64,000 bases of DNA from Diphasiastrum complanatum (GCA_029204225.1 CM055097.1:10155184-10219183); one strand, 5' to 3'. Shown: positions 24,401 to 34,499, counted from the first letter of the stretch. The notes: generated from the letters alone by a model not told the origin. Translations and numbers: made by a program.

Positions 24401-27400
24401 TGTTCCTGTAGTAGCATCCAAGTCTGCAGAATCTACAATTGTTGGGGTGGAAGGCTTTGAAGGAGATTATGGAGGCCTGGACTTTGGAATTGAGGAGGGG
24501 GCATCTGGAAGTTTTGGTGATGCTTTTGAAGGCTTGGATGATGCCTTTGGAGGAGGTTTGGATGTCTCAGAGTTTGCTGCTACAAAGCCAGAGGCTGCTG
24601 TCAGAGGTCTGGGTGGTTTGGAAGAGCTGGAAGGTGGAGGCGGGATAAAGCTTGCTAGCTCTAAACCTCAACCTTTGACAAAAACTGATAAGTCTGTGGC
24701 TGATGAGATTTTAGGTACGCTTCTTTTGTATTGTGCTTTTGAAGGGCTTAAATATTCCATATTGCATTGCTTCTTCTACAATAAATTTATGTCAAGATGG
24801 CTTTTCTCTCTTCTAGTGCTCGTCTCCAAATTCCTTGCAAGCCAATGTTGCCTCCATGTGCTTATGGAGTATGAACAGGGCCATAGTTCATCTGTTAGGG
24901 TCTGTATGGAAAGCCGATGCACTGTGCTTGTTGGGCATTATGCCTCGCCATGTTAGTTTCTGGGAAAGGCCTAGCATGGTGGCCAAGCCTCCAAACTATA
25001 GGGCTTGTATGTTGACTCTATACCAGCAAAAGGTTCCTGCATGGTGCCAACTGGCTTCTGCTGTTTCCAGGCCCAATATCTTCAGTTGAGTGAAGCTTTA
25101 AAATGGTTGCCAGTATTCTGTAAATGGACATGTCATTAAAGCATGCATCTTTTATAACTCTTTGGTCTAGCCTGGTTTCACGTAAACATAGGTGATTTCA
25201 CATCCGTTTACAAGTTATAACAGAATTCGTTTGTTACAAGGGAAAGCGCATACTGCTAAGCTGGCATGTCATAATCTTGGCTGATTCATCTCTAATTTCT
25301 CATTAGTTCATTATGCCCATAGTTGCAACAAAATGCTTTTAAGAATTCCAATGTTGGAAACCTATTTCAAACGTCGGTTTTACAGAAAAAATGAAAACCA
25401 TGTATTCAATGGAGGTTTTTTTTTAGGCATGACTCATGGGATATGGGTGGAGACTGGTAGTTAAGTTTCTGGAATGTAGAAACTTGGAGGCGGTAATATT
25501 CAAGTTCCTGATGTTCAAGAAGTGAATAATCGCCTATTGTTTTATGTTTTTGTTTGAGTTACTATGTTTTTAGGCAATTCTTTCTGTTATCTTCAGAATT
25601 TTTCAAAGCATTGGAAATAAGAGCAGGGATACTGAATAATTGGAAAATGAAATGTTTTACAACCTTTCGTACAACACACTCACCTCCCATAAGTAAAATT
25701 GATCTGTGAGGTCTTTCTTACAAAGTAAACGACTGGAGCTGAAGACTTCAACATGGCCAAGGTTTTAATTGAACAACAACAACTGATTAGTTTTCTGAAG
25801 TTCATCTGTTGTCACTTGTTGAAGCCAATATATTGTGGAGATATATTTTGTAGAAGGCTGAAAATCAAATTAGCTTCTAGATCAGTTGAGTCGTGTGCCT
25901 GATCGCTGTATACTTTCTCAGGAGGAATAGCAAAAGGAGAAGAAAAGGCATTGGAAAGTAAAGGACCAGTGCTTTGGCTGACCGAAGAAATTTATGCGGA
26001 GTTCAAGGGTTTAGCATTAGCTAGAACAGGATTACAGGGCTCCCTTCAATTGAAGACAGGAGATCCTAGTATAGTGGGACAAAGCGAGACCGAGTTCTCC
26101 TTTGTCCTTGAAGGTGCTGCAGGTATCAAGGTATTGTAGCAATTGTCACACAAAGTTTTTGTTGTTGCAAAGATAGTTCCAACTTCCAATCCATAATAAG
26201 GTCTGGCTATATCAGATATATGAAAAGTTTCTGTTTGTCTAGTGGTTTCATCATAAGAATGCACAACTATGAGTACCAGTTTCTCTCTCTAATTCCATCC
26301 AAATGAGGACAACAAACAGAAGAATAAAATCATGGTTCAATTTAGCACATTCTTCGTTTGTTGATGCAGAGAGGTGTTCTTCAAAATTCAGTAGCCAGTA
26401 GCCTCGGGCAAGGGTTTTTCCATGTTCGCACTTCACCATCTGAGAGTCCTCTGACCGTTTTGAAGTACAGACTACAACCTCGGTTCACTCCTATCCCTCT
26501 GAGGATCAGGTATGCAGTCTTTTCCCAAGAATTACAAGTGTACAACTGCTACATTGGCTTGTTCATATGGGCTTTAGTCACATGAATGTTAATATACATC
26601 ATTATTGTGCTGCACATTAATGATTGATGAATCATAAGAATCTAACTATTTGTGATTGACAAATCATGAATAGATACTTAATTATTATATAATTCCCGAC
26701 CTATTGAATGAGTAGAGATTTCAAATCAGTATTTTGGAAATCTAAATCTCTTTACTCCAGTATTTTATTGAGACTATGGATCTCACAGGCATCTCTCGTA
26801 AAGTAAATTGTTTCTTTCTTATGGAGAGTTTTGCTTACTTTAGTGGATAGTATTCTACTACAGATTGTAGTCTATAAGTGCTTGTGTACGAGGTTCAGTC
26901 TAGATCTCTAGATTTATAGGAGACTGGTAAATCTATTGAGAATCAGATGGATAGCTGATTTCTTGCATGAGATGCTAGAAATGGGGCTTTTAACTCATTA
27001 GAGTAATTGCAGTACTCTAGATTGAGTTATAATTGTCTAAAACCTGATGGATCTCCTAGAGATTGTGGTTGATTGAACTATTGTACCTTAGAATATGTGG
27101 TTATTCTAAAAATAGTACCAAGAAGCATTTTTATCTACAAGGGATTGTGGACAGATTTTAGACTATGATTTAAATGGAATTTCTTCAGATTTCGGACTTG
27201 GTCTCTGAAATAAAGAGTTCATTCACCCAGTGGTTGTGTAATCGGGATTACATGAAGGTGATATCTACTATTTGCTATTCGGGAGAATTATAGCTTAGTG
27301 TATCTTTGGATTCTGAGTTAGTACTCCTGGGTAGAGGCAAGCAATTGAAGAATTGTTGCATCTCTGAGTACTTATTCCAGATGGAAAGATCAGACTAGGG

Positions 27401-29603
27401 ATAATAATTCATGGGTAAAAGTTGAAAGCTTAAGGGATAATTCCATGTCTTCTCTTTCCCGTTCCGAGGACAGAACCTGTTTATGGTGGGAAGAATTTTA
27501 CGGCCATATTCAGCTAAGGATTTGGAATACTCCTACTATGGTGGACCGGCTCTCCGATATTCGAGATTGTTGGTTACGCCTCGATTCAATTCCATGTCAA
27601 GGCCAGTTTGTGACTAATAATCTTGAGAGGACCGAGACACTCCTATGGAGACATGTGGAGCAGTGCATGGCTTGTGACGGTCATATGCATGAGAATAACA
27701 TGGTATATGAGACCTATGTTTAGATGGATTGCATGGGAGGTTGCATGGGTGTATGCACAGGTTTCCTAGCCCTATGTATATGTGTAGGGACATGCCCTCC
27801 TCCATTCTAAGCTTTGGCTCGTGGTTGCCAGTTTCTCTCCTTAGGTAATCACTTGCCATGGCTCAGGGGTGAGGTGTTCGGATACATCTCAGTTGGATGG
27901 GTGGTTGGCTCCCACTAGTCTCTTTGTGTGTAGATCCTGTCCTCATCTTAGTAATGTTCCTGGTGGTTCTTACAGCAACTATATGTCTTGTATATCAAAT
28001 CGTACATTAACTAATGGAGATTTTCTAAAAGATAACATTCTTGTATGTCTGTGTATACGCTAACCGCTTCAATATTGATAACCATTTCATGGTTTAAATT
28101 ATCTTTTGTTCATATCGTAGTCAGTAATACTCATTATATTTTATCCTTTAACAGTTTTGTATTATATTTATGTTTTCATACAGTTGGCTATATTCCCATT
28201 TGTGTTGTCATAACATAGAGACATGTCTCTTGTAATGATGAAACTGAATAGAATAAGTACTTGTCAAGACTTTAGTAGTACTATCGAATATTGACATTGC
28301 CGTTCTTTCCCTCATAAAGGCAGTTCTGGCAATAGTTGAGATGCTGAGATTCCTTATATTTTTTGCTGATACAAGTCCTCATGGTAACTTCATGCACTTG
28401 CAGGCTGGTCACAAAGCAAGTTGGTTTCTTACTATCCCTTATGGTTCAGGTAAGTTTTCATTCTAGTCTCTGCTAGATGCCATTCCTTCAAGAGGAAGGT
28501 TTTTGAAAGAAGTTTTTTAAAAGTTCCTGAAACATTCAACCTCTGGTCATGAAGTTCTGCTACCAAGCTTTTGACCTTAATGATGTAACCTCTATTCATA
28601 CTGTCGAGAATCTTACCACACATACAATTAAGCTGACTGAGTGAAATCTGAGTTACAAATTGAAAGTACTTTTGAGTAAAGGGTTAACTTAACCAGTAAG
28701 GGCTTGAAAGGGTTGTAGGCTTAGTATGCGAGTCTTGGACAAACAGGATAAGCAGGTACATGCACTGGATCTTCAATTTGCACAGTTAGAATCCCTCCAA
28801 TCTGCTTCACTTTAGGTGAACAAGGAAAAGAATTGAGTAGCTACCGATTTCCAAGAATTCATCTCATAGAAACTAATCTGGTTTGGAAAAATGAGCTCAA
28901 AATGTTTTTGTCTACCACTTGATGACAAATTGCTCTGTGATTTGACTGTTTATATGTGCTGCTTGTTGCATTGTAGTATGTGGCAAACCCATTCTTGCCG
29001 GGCATTTTGAAAGATGTCACATTTTGTGTGAGCTTGCCTTGTTCCCCTGCTTCTCTAAAAATGTCACCAAGGTACAAGCACAATTTTTAGCTCGACTGTT
29101 ACATGAAAAATGCAAGAAAAGTTTGCTACTGCAAATGTATTTTTACAATCTGGTCATGCCTTGCTGTCTCTAATACATGTATCTCTCACAACAATCAATC
29201 ATGCAGAGGTTTGTTGAATCGTAGTGCAAAGGAAATTACGTGGCAATTTCCAGAAATTGAGGTAATATGCTTAATTTGTCAAGTTAGATATACCATTAAG
29301 CCAGAAAATATTGTGACTATTTCGTTGGTAAGCTGCTGACATTCTTAACAATATGCTGAACAGTCCAAGGCCACTCCAGGACGTCTGCGAGCACAATTTC
29401 CTTTGGATTCTAACAGTGAAGCCAGTTTCAATCAATCTGAGAGTAAAGAGATAGCAAAAGAGCTGAATATGAAGGTCAAAGTGGAGTTTGTTTGCCCAGG
29501 ACAAACTCTTTCTGGCATTTCGCTTAGAGCTGCAACAGAAGGGGGCAAAGAATTTTCAGTTGGTACACATATATTCAGAGCAGGCAGCTATCTAAGTTCC
29601 TGA
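3078..29603 (+). CDS. TML: TML-like TPLATE-complex muniscin subunit (spliced, 5' end off window)
   Basis: TML is a subunit of the plant TPLATE/TSET complex, which acts at the plasma membrane in clathrin-mediated endocytosis. I assembled eleven exons with GT-AG borders and matching phases: 3078-3137, 3553-3672, 3838-3904, 4785-4976, 24150-24714, 25922-26130, 26370-26509, 28404-28449, 28977-29071, 29207-29261 and 29364-29603 (TGA). They give 1,789 coding bases, about 595 residues, with no in-frame stop. The order matches the family as I recall it: a longin-like N-terminal part (VVYRLVNTIYVLGITS, FECAGIVNQAV, GADSW), an acidic DPF linker (EDPFAASDALNKPE), then a mu-homology domain. The first base of exon 3078 completes a codon begun upstream, and no start exon fits within 1-3077, so roughly the first 75-90 residues are missing. 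The intron 4977-24149 is about 19 kb. The reading frame is intact, so this is probably a live gene. The family call rests on remembered homologues. Confidence 0.9.
5900..5945. repeat. (AG)n microsatellite at a minus-strand LINE 3' end
   Basis: This pure AG tract directly abuts the reverse-complemented 3' end of a LINE (5946 onwards). On the - strand it reads as a (TC)n tail. Confidence 0.95.
5946..6080 (-). mobile_element. LINE 3'-end fragment, minus strand
   Basis: The reverse complement reads AATAAGTCC...TTGCTCCT...TTTTGTCTTTTG, the hairpin GTGCCC-AC-GGGCAC (5985-5972), then AGACATTAATAAACTC and the TC tract. This is the same 3' terminus as the plus-strand LINE ending near 11686. Only about 135 bases survive, so the copy is severely 5'-truncated. 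It meets the 5'-truncated plus-strand LINE head to head near 6080. Confidence 0.75.
6085..9117 (+). mobile_element. LINE copy 1 (RT, nearly intact, endonuclease missing)
   Basis: This is a non-LTR retrotransposon truncated at its 5' side just after the endonuclease domain. The frame 6155-8233 is continuous except for two stops near 7583 and 7610. It carries the RT fingers (YRTIMIGHVLAKLYG), the core FVDCRKAFDSVP, GVKQGCSLLPVLFGLYIDEL and the catalytic LLYADDVVLV near 7431-7460. A thumb and connection region follows (7622-8233). After a frameshift, 8400-8933 encodes the L1-type C-terminal zinc motif CQLCSLGEVEFEEHFLFRC and a His/Arg-rich tail. The 3' UTR ends GACATTAATAAAGC at about 9112, immediately before a (TC)n tract. 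It is one of the least decayed copies and probably inactive. Confidence 0.88.
9118..9142. repeat. (TC)n tract between LINE copies 1 and 2
   Basis: About 12 TC units sit between the 3' end of one LINE and the first recognisable endonuclease codons of the next, with no other spacer sequence. Confidence 0.9.
9143..11686 (+). mobile_element. LINE copy 2 (endonuclease + RT, YADD box deleted)
   Basis: It starts directly after the TC tract inside the APE-type endonuclease: CDILLLAETHESLYH, GSGGVACLYRA, then after a frameshift YILLAGDFNART. An internal deletion joins the endonuclease end (about 9790) to the pre-RT region. RT motifs follow at 10202-10741: YRTIMIGHTLSKIYG, FVDFRKAFDSVPR and GVKQGCPLSPTLFALYIDDL. 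The frame then reaches PILLY and breaks at about 10799, so the catalytic ADD and the thumb are lost. The C-terminal zinc motif (CQLCSLHEVEDEFHFIFHC) survives near 11025-11085. The 3' end is GACGTTAATAATTATAATT before the next (TC)n. This copy cannot make active RT. Confidence 0.85.
11687..11717. repeat. (TC)n tract between LINE copies 2 and 3
   Basis: A TC-rich tract that becomes imperfect at its right end (CCTCTCCC) separates the 3' end of copy 2 from the 5' part of copy 3. Confidence 0.85.
11718..12944 (+). mobile_element. LINE copy 3 (5' part and 3' end, RT deleted)
   Basis: This copy begins furthest 5'. It opens with an Ala/Pro-rich stretch whose DNA forms a 12-bp perfect stem (11723-11734 with 11741-11752), followed by endonuclease sequence (FPIWDSVYRP, RRSGGVACLYRES, HARYIWIRIV). 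The frames 12145-12438 and 12348-12821 continue to SDHSFLSFAIGRLPPP and YTFSSLYVPIYQESLASLLH, matching the start of copy 1. Near 12800 the sequence jumps to the family 3' UTR (CGCTCCCATTGCTACCACAT, hairpin ATGCC-TTTT-GGCAT at 12912-12925, AGACATTAATAAAGC). The whole RT domain is therefore deleted. Confidence 0.8.
12945..13028. repeat. (CT)n tract between LINE copies 3 and 4
   Basis: An 84-base perfect CT repeat lies between the AATAAAG 3' end of copy 3 and RT-coding sequence of copy 4. Confidence 0.95.
13029..13782 (+). mobile_element. LINE copy 4 (RT fragment cut at the YADD box)
   Basis: It starts just after the CT tract within the pre-RT region (FTFFTPDLVRAVIKKLKTH when frames are joined). 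It runs through YRTIMIGHILAKLYGTILQS, GQAGFRAHYSTTDH and FVDFRKAFDS. Stops and frameshifts interrupt it before GVKQGCSLSPVLFGLYIDEL and LLYADD at about 13765-13782. There the sequence changes to a GAA repeat and an inverted LINE. The 3' half is not found on the other side, so it was lost. Confidence 0.8.
13783..13817. repeat. (GAA)n microsatellite at the 3' end of LINE copy 5
   Basis: About eleven GAA units lie between the YADD codons of copy 4 and the reverse-complemented 3' terminus of copy 5. On the - strand the tail reads (TTC)n. Confidence 0.9.
13818..15890 (-). mobile_element. LINE copy 5, minus strand (5'-truncated RT)
   Basis: From high to low coordinates the - strand encodes MDFRKAFNSVPCSLLIQRL, GVKQGCSLSPVLFGLYIDEL and ILIAILLYTDDVEQV (YADD changed to YTDD) at 15749-15294. 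The frame 15260-14658 (VPSYTYLGVLFTSPTFSMRQ, LARMIRAKPFVPHEI) follows, then the C-terminal zinc motif CQQCSLCEVESEEHFIFIC at about 14480-14400. The 3' UTR (ACGCTCCCACTGTTACCACA, hairpin at 13839-13826, GGCATGGAAAAG) joins a (TTC)n tail instead of (TC)n. Truncation is near 15880, inside the RT fingers. Confidence 0.83.
15891..17040. other. AT-rich intronic stretch without recognised gene
   Basis: No coding or structural RNA signal was recognised. A short motif, GCGATGGACTGTAGGG (allowing one change), occurs near 16078 and 16188, and a 9-bp inverted match, AGCGCCCTA/TAGGGCGCT, flanks about 390 bases. Neither is enough to name an element. Confidence 0.4.
17041..17480. repeat. Degenerate tandem repeat, about 170 bp period
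   Basis: The pair GCATGGATATG followed about 50-80 bases later by GCATGGATTTGCCCTAA (with changes) recurs at 17045/17093, 17210/17273 and 17384/17455. The spacing of the first motif is 165 and 174 bases. The units are too diverged for a young satellite. They could be internal repeats of a retrotransposon LTR. Confidence 0.55.
17898..17956. repeat. Perfect 26-bp palindrome and adjacent 11-bp hairpin
   Basis: Positions 17898-17923 form a perfect 26-base palindrome centred on GATCGCGATC. Immediately after it, CGATCCGGGAC (17927-17937) and its exact complement (17946-17956) flank an 8-base loop. Both are GC-rich in an AT-rich setting, as in a foldback MITE. Confidence 0.8.
18296..18319. repeat. 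Perfect 24-bp GC-rich palindrome
   Basis: A perfect palindrome centred on ACGCGT with GATCCGGA arms is preceded by CGTTCCGGAACG (18284-18295), itself palindromic. With 17898-17956 it could mark the second end of one foldback insertion of about 420 bases. No clear target duplication was seen. Confidence 0.75.
18414..18443. repeat. (TC)n microsatellite
   Basis: Fifteen TC units with no LINE end next to them. This is a useful control for the TC tracts that do carry LINEs. Confidence 0.95.
19513..19645 (-). mobile_element. LINE RT scrap, minus strand
   Basis: The - strand reads VLELISNTTGVRQRCPFSPT and LVGLYIDELEAVVRD, which is the RT segment around the GVKQGCPLSP box. Only about 130 bases are recognisable. 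It abuts the start of the Copia coding sequence at about 19646, so the Copia 5' half was lost at or near this junction. Confidence 0.6.
19646..22294 (+). mobile_element. 5'-truncated Ty1/Copia element (integrase-RT-RNase H)
   Basis: The frame 19650-20435 holds the integrase. It has an N-terminal CEACVYGKQHKRPF zinc remnant and the core with LVHSDVCGPME, FRCDNGGEF and YTPEQNGIAERKNRTIME, so the D-D-E residues are present. After a one-base frame change, 20432-21004 covers the linker and the start of RT (CRWIYKIKYNAAGEVERHKA). A deletion then removes the segment between GVD and the LDVKT motif, with a frame break near 21000. The frame 20992-22206 resumes with NGELHEDIYMQQPEGF, the catalytic YVDDIILIG and RNase H (ADSDWGGDLDDRKSTS, SSTEAEYVG). 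The gag, protease and 5' LTR are absent. A purine tract (GGAGTAGGAGA) precedes the 3' LTR. Confidence 0.92.
22142..22288 (+). repeat. 74-bp tandem duplication before the polypurine tract
   Basis: GAGACAGATTTGTATAT...TAGATATCA.TACAGTTTGAA occurs at 22142 and again at 22216 with a few changes. The first copy contains the last codons and stop of the Copia polyprotein, the second is non-coding. Confidence 0.75.
22295..22594 (+). repeat. 3' LTR of the Copia element
   Basis: The 300-base LTR starts TGTTGG directly after the purine tract and ends CCAACA, a perfect 6-bp terminal inversion. No second LTR is present, because the element is truncated on its 5' side. Confidence 0.75.
22595..24149. other. 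Intron end without recognised feature
   Basis: This AT-rich sequence leads to the acceptor at 24149. No coding or repeat structure was recognised. Confidence 0.5.
24150..24714 (+). CDS. TML: TML exon for the DPF-containing acidic linker
   Basis: This 565-base exon follows acceptor tgtgcag and ends at donor gtacgc in phase 1. It encodes STFELPEETIAAGDEV, the EDPFAASDALNKPEALVGGF motif and a Gly/Asp/Glu-rich stretch (VEGFEGDYGGLDF, FEGLDDAFGGGLDVSEF). DPF-type motifs in disordered adaptor linkers typically bind accessory endocytic proteins. The exon is the first coding sequence after the repeat-filled intron and keeps the frame of the exon ending at 4976. The open frame continues into the intron to 24956, but the donor position and the downstream join show that it stops at 24714. 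Confidence 0.88.
25922..29603 (+). CDS. TML: TML exons for the mu-homology domain and C terminus
   Basis: Six exons encode the C-terminal mu-homology domain: 25922-26130, 26370-26509, 28404-28449, 28977-29071, 29207-29261 and 29364-29603. Landmarks are WLTEEIYAEFKG, GQGFFHVRTSPSESPLTVLK, PIPLRIR, the short exon LVTKQVGFLLSLMVQ, YVANPFLPGILKDVTF, LNRSAKEITWQFPEIE and GQTLSGISLRAATEGGKEF. For the exon at 25922 the donor at 26131 (AAG|gtattg) was chosen over the one at 26123, because only it keeps phase with RGVLQNSVASS in the next exon. The 28404 exon is only 46 bases and is easy to miss. Introns are 102 to 1,894 bases. Confidence 0.87.
26510..28403. other. 1.9-kb TML intron
   Basis: This intron is longer than its neighbours. 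A small frame at 27445-27723 shows no known domain, and no transposon was recognised. Confidence 0.5.
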
Positions 29604-30639
29604 GCATGCATATTCAATGCTTTCTGCAATCTTCTTTTTATTTCTATATTGTTTGCTACAACATGAATGTGAAGCTAATCACTTTTAGGGGGGGAAATAT
29701 TTAGCCTTCTCCTTGATTTTTGTCCATTATAGTTTTCACTGGTTCGAGATTGCTGTAGTCTGCTTCCTAAGTTGAAGTCAGTGCTGCAAGTGTCAGCAAG
29801 TGTCGGGACATAGAAATTGATTAGACATATCTTACTTGAAAGTATCATCCTGGGAGAGGGAGATGTTGAGTAGTGATGTACGTTGTTAATTTTATAACAT
29901 GTATCCTTTCTGCATTTTGTTATCCCTTTTAGCTTGACCTACTCATTCAACAGCATTCAGATGAAGTTCAACAAAGTTGCAAGATTACCTGAAAACAGCC
30001 AGTACTTTCCAAGGTCTATAGAGTTTTTAGTTCAAAATTCATCATGATGCCTGCTGATACATGAGTCACATCAAGCTTTGGGTGGGTTTCCAAGAAGATA
30101 ATGGCTTGTGGAAAATTTTCTGAAGTGAGATTTACCATATGAGCGTATTGAGAAAAGCATTTTCTGAAGTGTCTTGAGAAAAGCATTTTCATTAAGCTCA
30201 TCTCTCTTGAAACATTCTTGAAACTGTAGGACATCGGTAACAGAAAGCCATCAGCTATCAATCACAGAACACGGAAAGCCAATTACAGAGGTCACTGGAA
30301 TCCAAACATCACTAGCCAAATGCCCAATAATAAAGTGCATAATGAGATTTAGCCTAATGAATTGAGACTGTGACCAAATGCCCATTATAATTTACAATAT
30401 AGTTAAGGCCTGTAAATGATGACATAAAATATTGATATTGCCTCGTGCTGCTGCCATACCCTGCTAATATTGTATCACTCGTGGATGAAGGTCAAATCTT
30501 TCACAAAACCCATGCCTCTTAGTATGAAAATGATAGCTTATAAACTACGGGTCTCAAGGGCCCAAACAACGATTTATGGCCATTATATCTTCCTGGTTTC
30601 CTTTAACTTGAATTTCTGTGCTTGTGAGATAATATAGCT

Positions 30640-30886
30640 CAAGGATGCACGTCTGGGCTGGACGCGGGCAATCCACATCCGCGTCCAGTGTCCGGACCCG
30701 GACGCGTCCGACCCCCGGACGCGGGGTCGGACGCGTCCACATTTTTTATTTATTTTTAAACACTAAAAAAATTAAAAAAATATTAAAAAAAAAAAAAAAA
30801 AAAAGCGGACGCGTCCGGACCCCCGGACGCACCCCTGGCGCGTCCGCGTCCGGATGCGCGTTCGCGTCCGGGGTCCGCTACCTTAG
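30640..30886. mobile_element. hAT-type MITE with 8-bp target duplication
   Basis: This 247-base GC-rich foldback is flanked by identical 8-bp repeats ATATAGCT at 30632-30639 (ending just before the element) and 30887-30894. The ends read CAAGGATGCACG and, on the other strand, CTAAGGTAGCGG, an imperfect terminal inverted repeat of hAT style. The two arms (30660-30739 and 30805-30875) are full of GGACGCGTCC-type palindromes. Between them is an A/T-rich centre with a run of about 20 A. The 8-bp duplication is the hAT signature. It lies about 1 kb downstream of the TML stop codon. Confidence 0.8.
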
Positions 30887-30894
30887 ATATAGCT

Positions 30895-33800
30895 TTAACT
30901 GGGTTTCTCTTGATAGCAAAGAATGTTTGCTGTAATATTTTCAACACCTTCAAGGTGCCTATGAAGATCTCTAATTTCAATTATTTTAGGACTCTGTTCT
31001 TTTGGCTACACATGCAAAGAGGGTGAACATAATACCCAGGGATTTCCAGTTATTGTTTTGGCTGAGAGACATGCAGTATGATCCCCACGGAGGCCATGGC
31101 TCGACAAGTTCAGCTCGTTCTATAGACTGAAGTCAATTTTTTGATGAGTAAAATAAGTAAAAGGTCCCTAAGATTGTTGTTGAGAAATCTCCGTCTCCAA
31201 TCCTTCTATGAATGCATAGGATCAATTTTGCTTCATACTAGTACCCTGTGACTCAAATTTTTCGATGCGGATTATCATAATCAATGCGAGGACCTCCCAA
31301 AGCAAGATGCCTTCGTAGAAGGCCATTTTAATGTTCATATGAGATTTGATGGAAAGTGTATAAATGATTTGAAGAATAAAAACTTATCAATTTCTAATAG
31401 AATAGTATAATAAAGGCAGGATATAGGATATATGTATAATTTGCACTTCTAATTCAATAAATGATTTAAATATTTTGACACTATCTTTGTGCAATGCTCT
31501 CCCAGAAAAGAAAGATGGGTTGTTGCAACATCTTATGTCACCCATGCATGAGGAATGCCTACGTCTCTCCCTCTTTTGTTATATGTGAAGTTCATGAATA
31601 TTCATGATTTTTTTACAATTTTTTTTTCCCTTTGTCTATGGACATTATTCATGATCATTTTTTAATAGCTTTCAAGCTTGAATTGCTATATCCATGCAAG
31701 TAGATGAAGTTGTAGTAGCTCATTCCATGTTTATGAAGATGAATTTGATCAGTCATGCACAAATGTTTTGATGAGCGACTGCTAGAGTTTCTTAAAAGCT
31801 TTTCCAATGATTGCCAAAATCATTGGCAATGTTCTTAAAATTGTGATTCAAGTACATAATGAATATTTACATTTCAAATTTTTTGACCATGAAGTTGTGT
31901 ATGAATGAGTAATATTTTCCTATTTTTGGAGTTTTCCTTCTTCAAAGTGAAATTGTTTGTTGCAATTCTTGCAGACTCCCCAACACCATGATTTGTTTCT
32001 TTGTGGGTGGCAAAATTATTTTCTGAATGGTCCCAATCTGAATGAGCACCTTGACCTCGAAAAAATATATTACCAATATTTTCAAAATTTTGATATCGTT
32101 TGTTATGAACTTTGAATACATTCTATTATTTTATTTCACGATTTAAGTTCACTTTGCTTCAATATATTGCATCAACAATGTATCACAAAAGAGCTGATTA
32201 AGCTTTTTTTGCCAAGGAAGCGAAGCCACCAAATTTTTTTGTTAGGTGAATCATAGTTTATAACAGAAAAAAAAAATTTGTCAAATGAATGCTAATTAAA
32301 AACAACTATTGCATGGCACTTGCATGTATATTTGAATTTTTATTTCGAATTTTGAAAAAAAATCATTATGCGTGGCAATGCCATGCGTTTTGCATTGCAG
32401 TGCCATGTAGAAAGTGTGGCTGATTTTTTTGTACCTTGGGAATATTTTTTCTTGGCAAGCTTGTTAGAAAGTAAATTTGACGTACATGTGCCACATTATG
32501 AAGCTTGTCAAAATTAGCTAAGTGCCACATTCTCTTGTTGTGGTACCACCAACTATTCAAGATGAGGTCGTGAATCTTGGTTTAAAAAACATATTCATGT
32601 TCATCAACAGAAGGCTGGTTATAATAGAATCCACCTTGAAGAAGTCCCCAAAAGAAAAGGAAAGAAAGGCACCGAGGAAAAAAGACAAGGTCAAAAGGGA
32701 CTTAAAGAAAGAAAGGAGCTTGCATTGATAACATAATCATCAAAGAAATAAAATGAAAAAAGCCAAACACAAAATAGGGCTTAGGGGATAAAGCCTCTAA
32801 CATAGGAGAGGGCAATCCATAGAAGGCTAGAATCAAACAGACAATTCCAAATTACATTGGCAAGGGAAAATGAAGTGAATTGCAATCAAGTATTGAAGAA
32901 GCTATGTCTCTCTTTTAAATGTCAAAGCCCTCTAATAGTTAGATATAGCTCTTAAAAAGAGTGTAAAAACACACGTGCGCGCGCTCTCGCCCCTGCCCCT
33001 GCCCCTGTGCATGCGCGCGCGCACACAATATGTTTATAATAATTTATATACTAAAATGTAAAAAAATGAAGGTTTTCATATCATATTACAATCACAAATA
33101 TTGCACAAGCTTTGGAGTTTGTGCATCACGATGAAGCACTTCTTGGAACTTTGAATTCCAATGCTAGTCACCAATGATTGTCACTTTGGCAATTGCTCCA
33201 CTATCTTCTTGATCTTGATTATTCAAACACAAAGATGAGTTCAAAGTAGCTAAGCTAATATAAATTAACGTACATGGCTTCAATTTAATGCAAAACACAA
33301 CTAGAAACAAGCATTAGATCATCACTTAACTTGCCAAGGATTTCTAATGTAAAAAATTGCCTAGTTGTAAGTAAGAGTGCAATATATCAATCATGAGCTT
33401 TAGTAGATCAGCTCAGATTTTCTAATTAATCTAAAGCCCTAACAAGATAATCTGGTTATCAACTTGTCATGTGCTCTTAGAGAATAGAACTTTAGTTTTG
33501 TTCACATTTATGGAAAATGTTAAAGTTAACTCTTGATGAGTCTCATACATCTCAAATTATAAGCACATGGGTTGCGGCACTTGGCCATCCATCGTTGGTG
33601 TCATGTGGCATCAAATAACTAGAACATTTTCTCCTAGAACTAGCTAGATGGTGACATGATCATCTAATCACATCAAATATTGGGCTACATCTGATCAGTG
33701 AAATAATTGATACTAGATTAGTGAGCATATTAGTAACATTAAGGAGCCTATGAGACTCATATAAAGAGTGATGTCCTAGAAGAATATTTCACCACCTCCA

Positions 33801-34100
33801 ATAGGATCCCTTATATGATGCTCCATATATGTGTCTACATGCTTCTATAGATCCTTGTGAAAAAAATTGAGCACTGAAGTAGCATATTGAAATTGGCAAA
33901 TTTAATATCTCAATACCTAAAGATTAGTGCTAGGGACCAGAATCTAGCATTTTGGATTCCATGCACAATGCTAACTTGGAATCAACAATATGGCTTGTAG
34001 TAACTTCACAAAAAATTCGATCATTTACATATGATACAAGAATAATCACAAATTTATAATGAAACATGGATATATGAGTGGATTATATTCACTTAACGTG
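30895..34100. other. AT-rich intergenic stretch
   Basis: No gene was recognised. A short alternating purine-pyrimidine block (CGTGCGCGCGC, three CTGCCC-type units, GCGCGCGCGCACAC) lies at about 32974-33028. Confidence 0.5.
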
Positions 34101-34101
34101 A

Positions 34102-34283
<182 letters not shown>

Positions 34284-34499
34284 CATAGGTCTTGAAAACA
34301 GTAAAATCACTATGGAAAAGAAAAAAATTGTTGAGCAATTTAAGAATCCCCTAGCCTTGAAATTGTCTTAACATTGATCCTCAATAGAAAACTAGCATTG
34401 GGAAAAATTTTACAATCATTGAGACACACATTTGGGTATTCGAAAATATCATTAAATTTATGCATACCCAGAATAAGTTGAGTTACCACTCCCCACTTC

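Noticed and set aside
26123-26130. Alternative TML donor GCAG|gtatca at 26123
   Set aside because: It leaves phase 1 and puts the next exon out of frame; the donor at 26131 restores the conserved reading.
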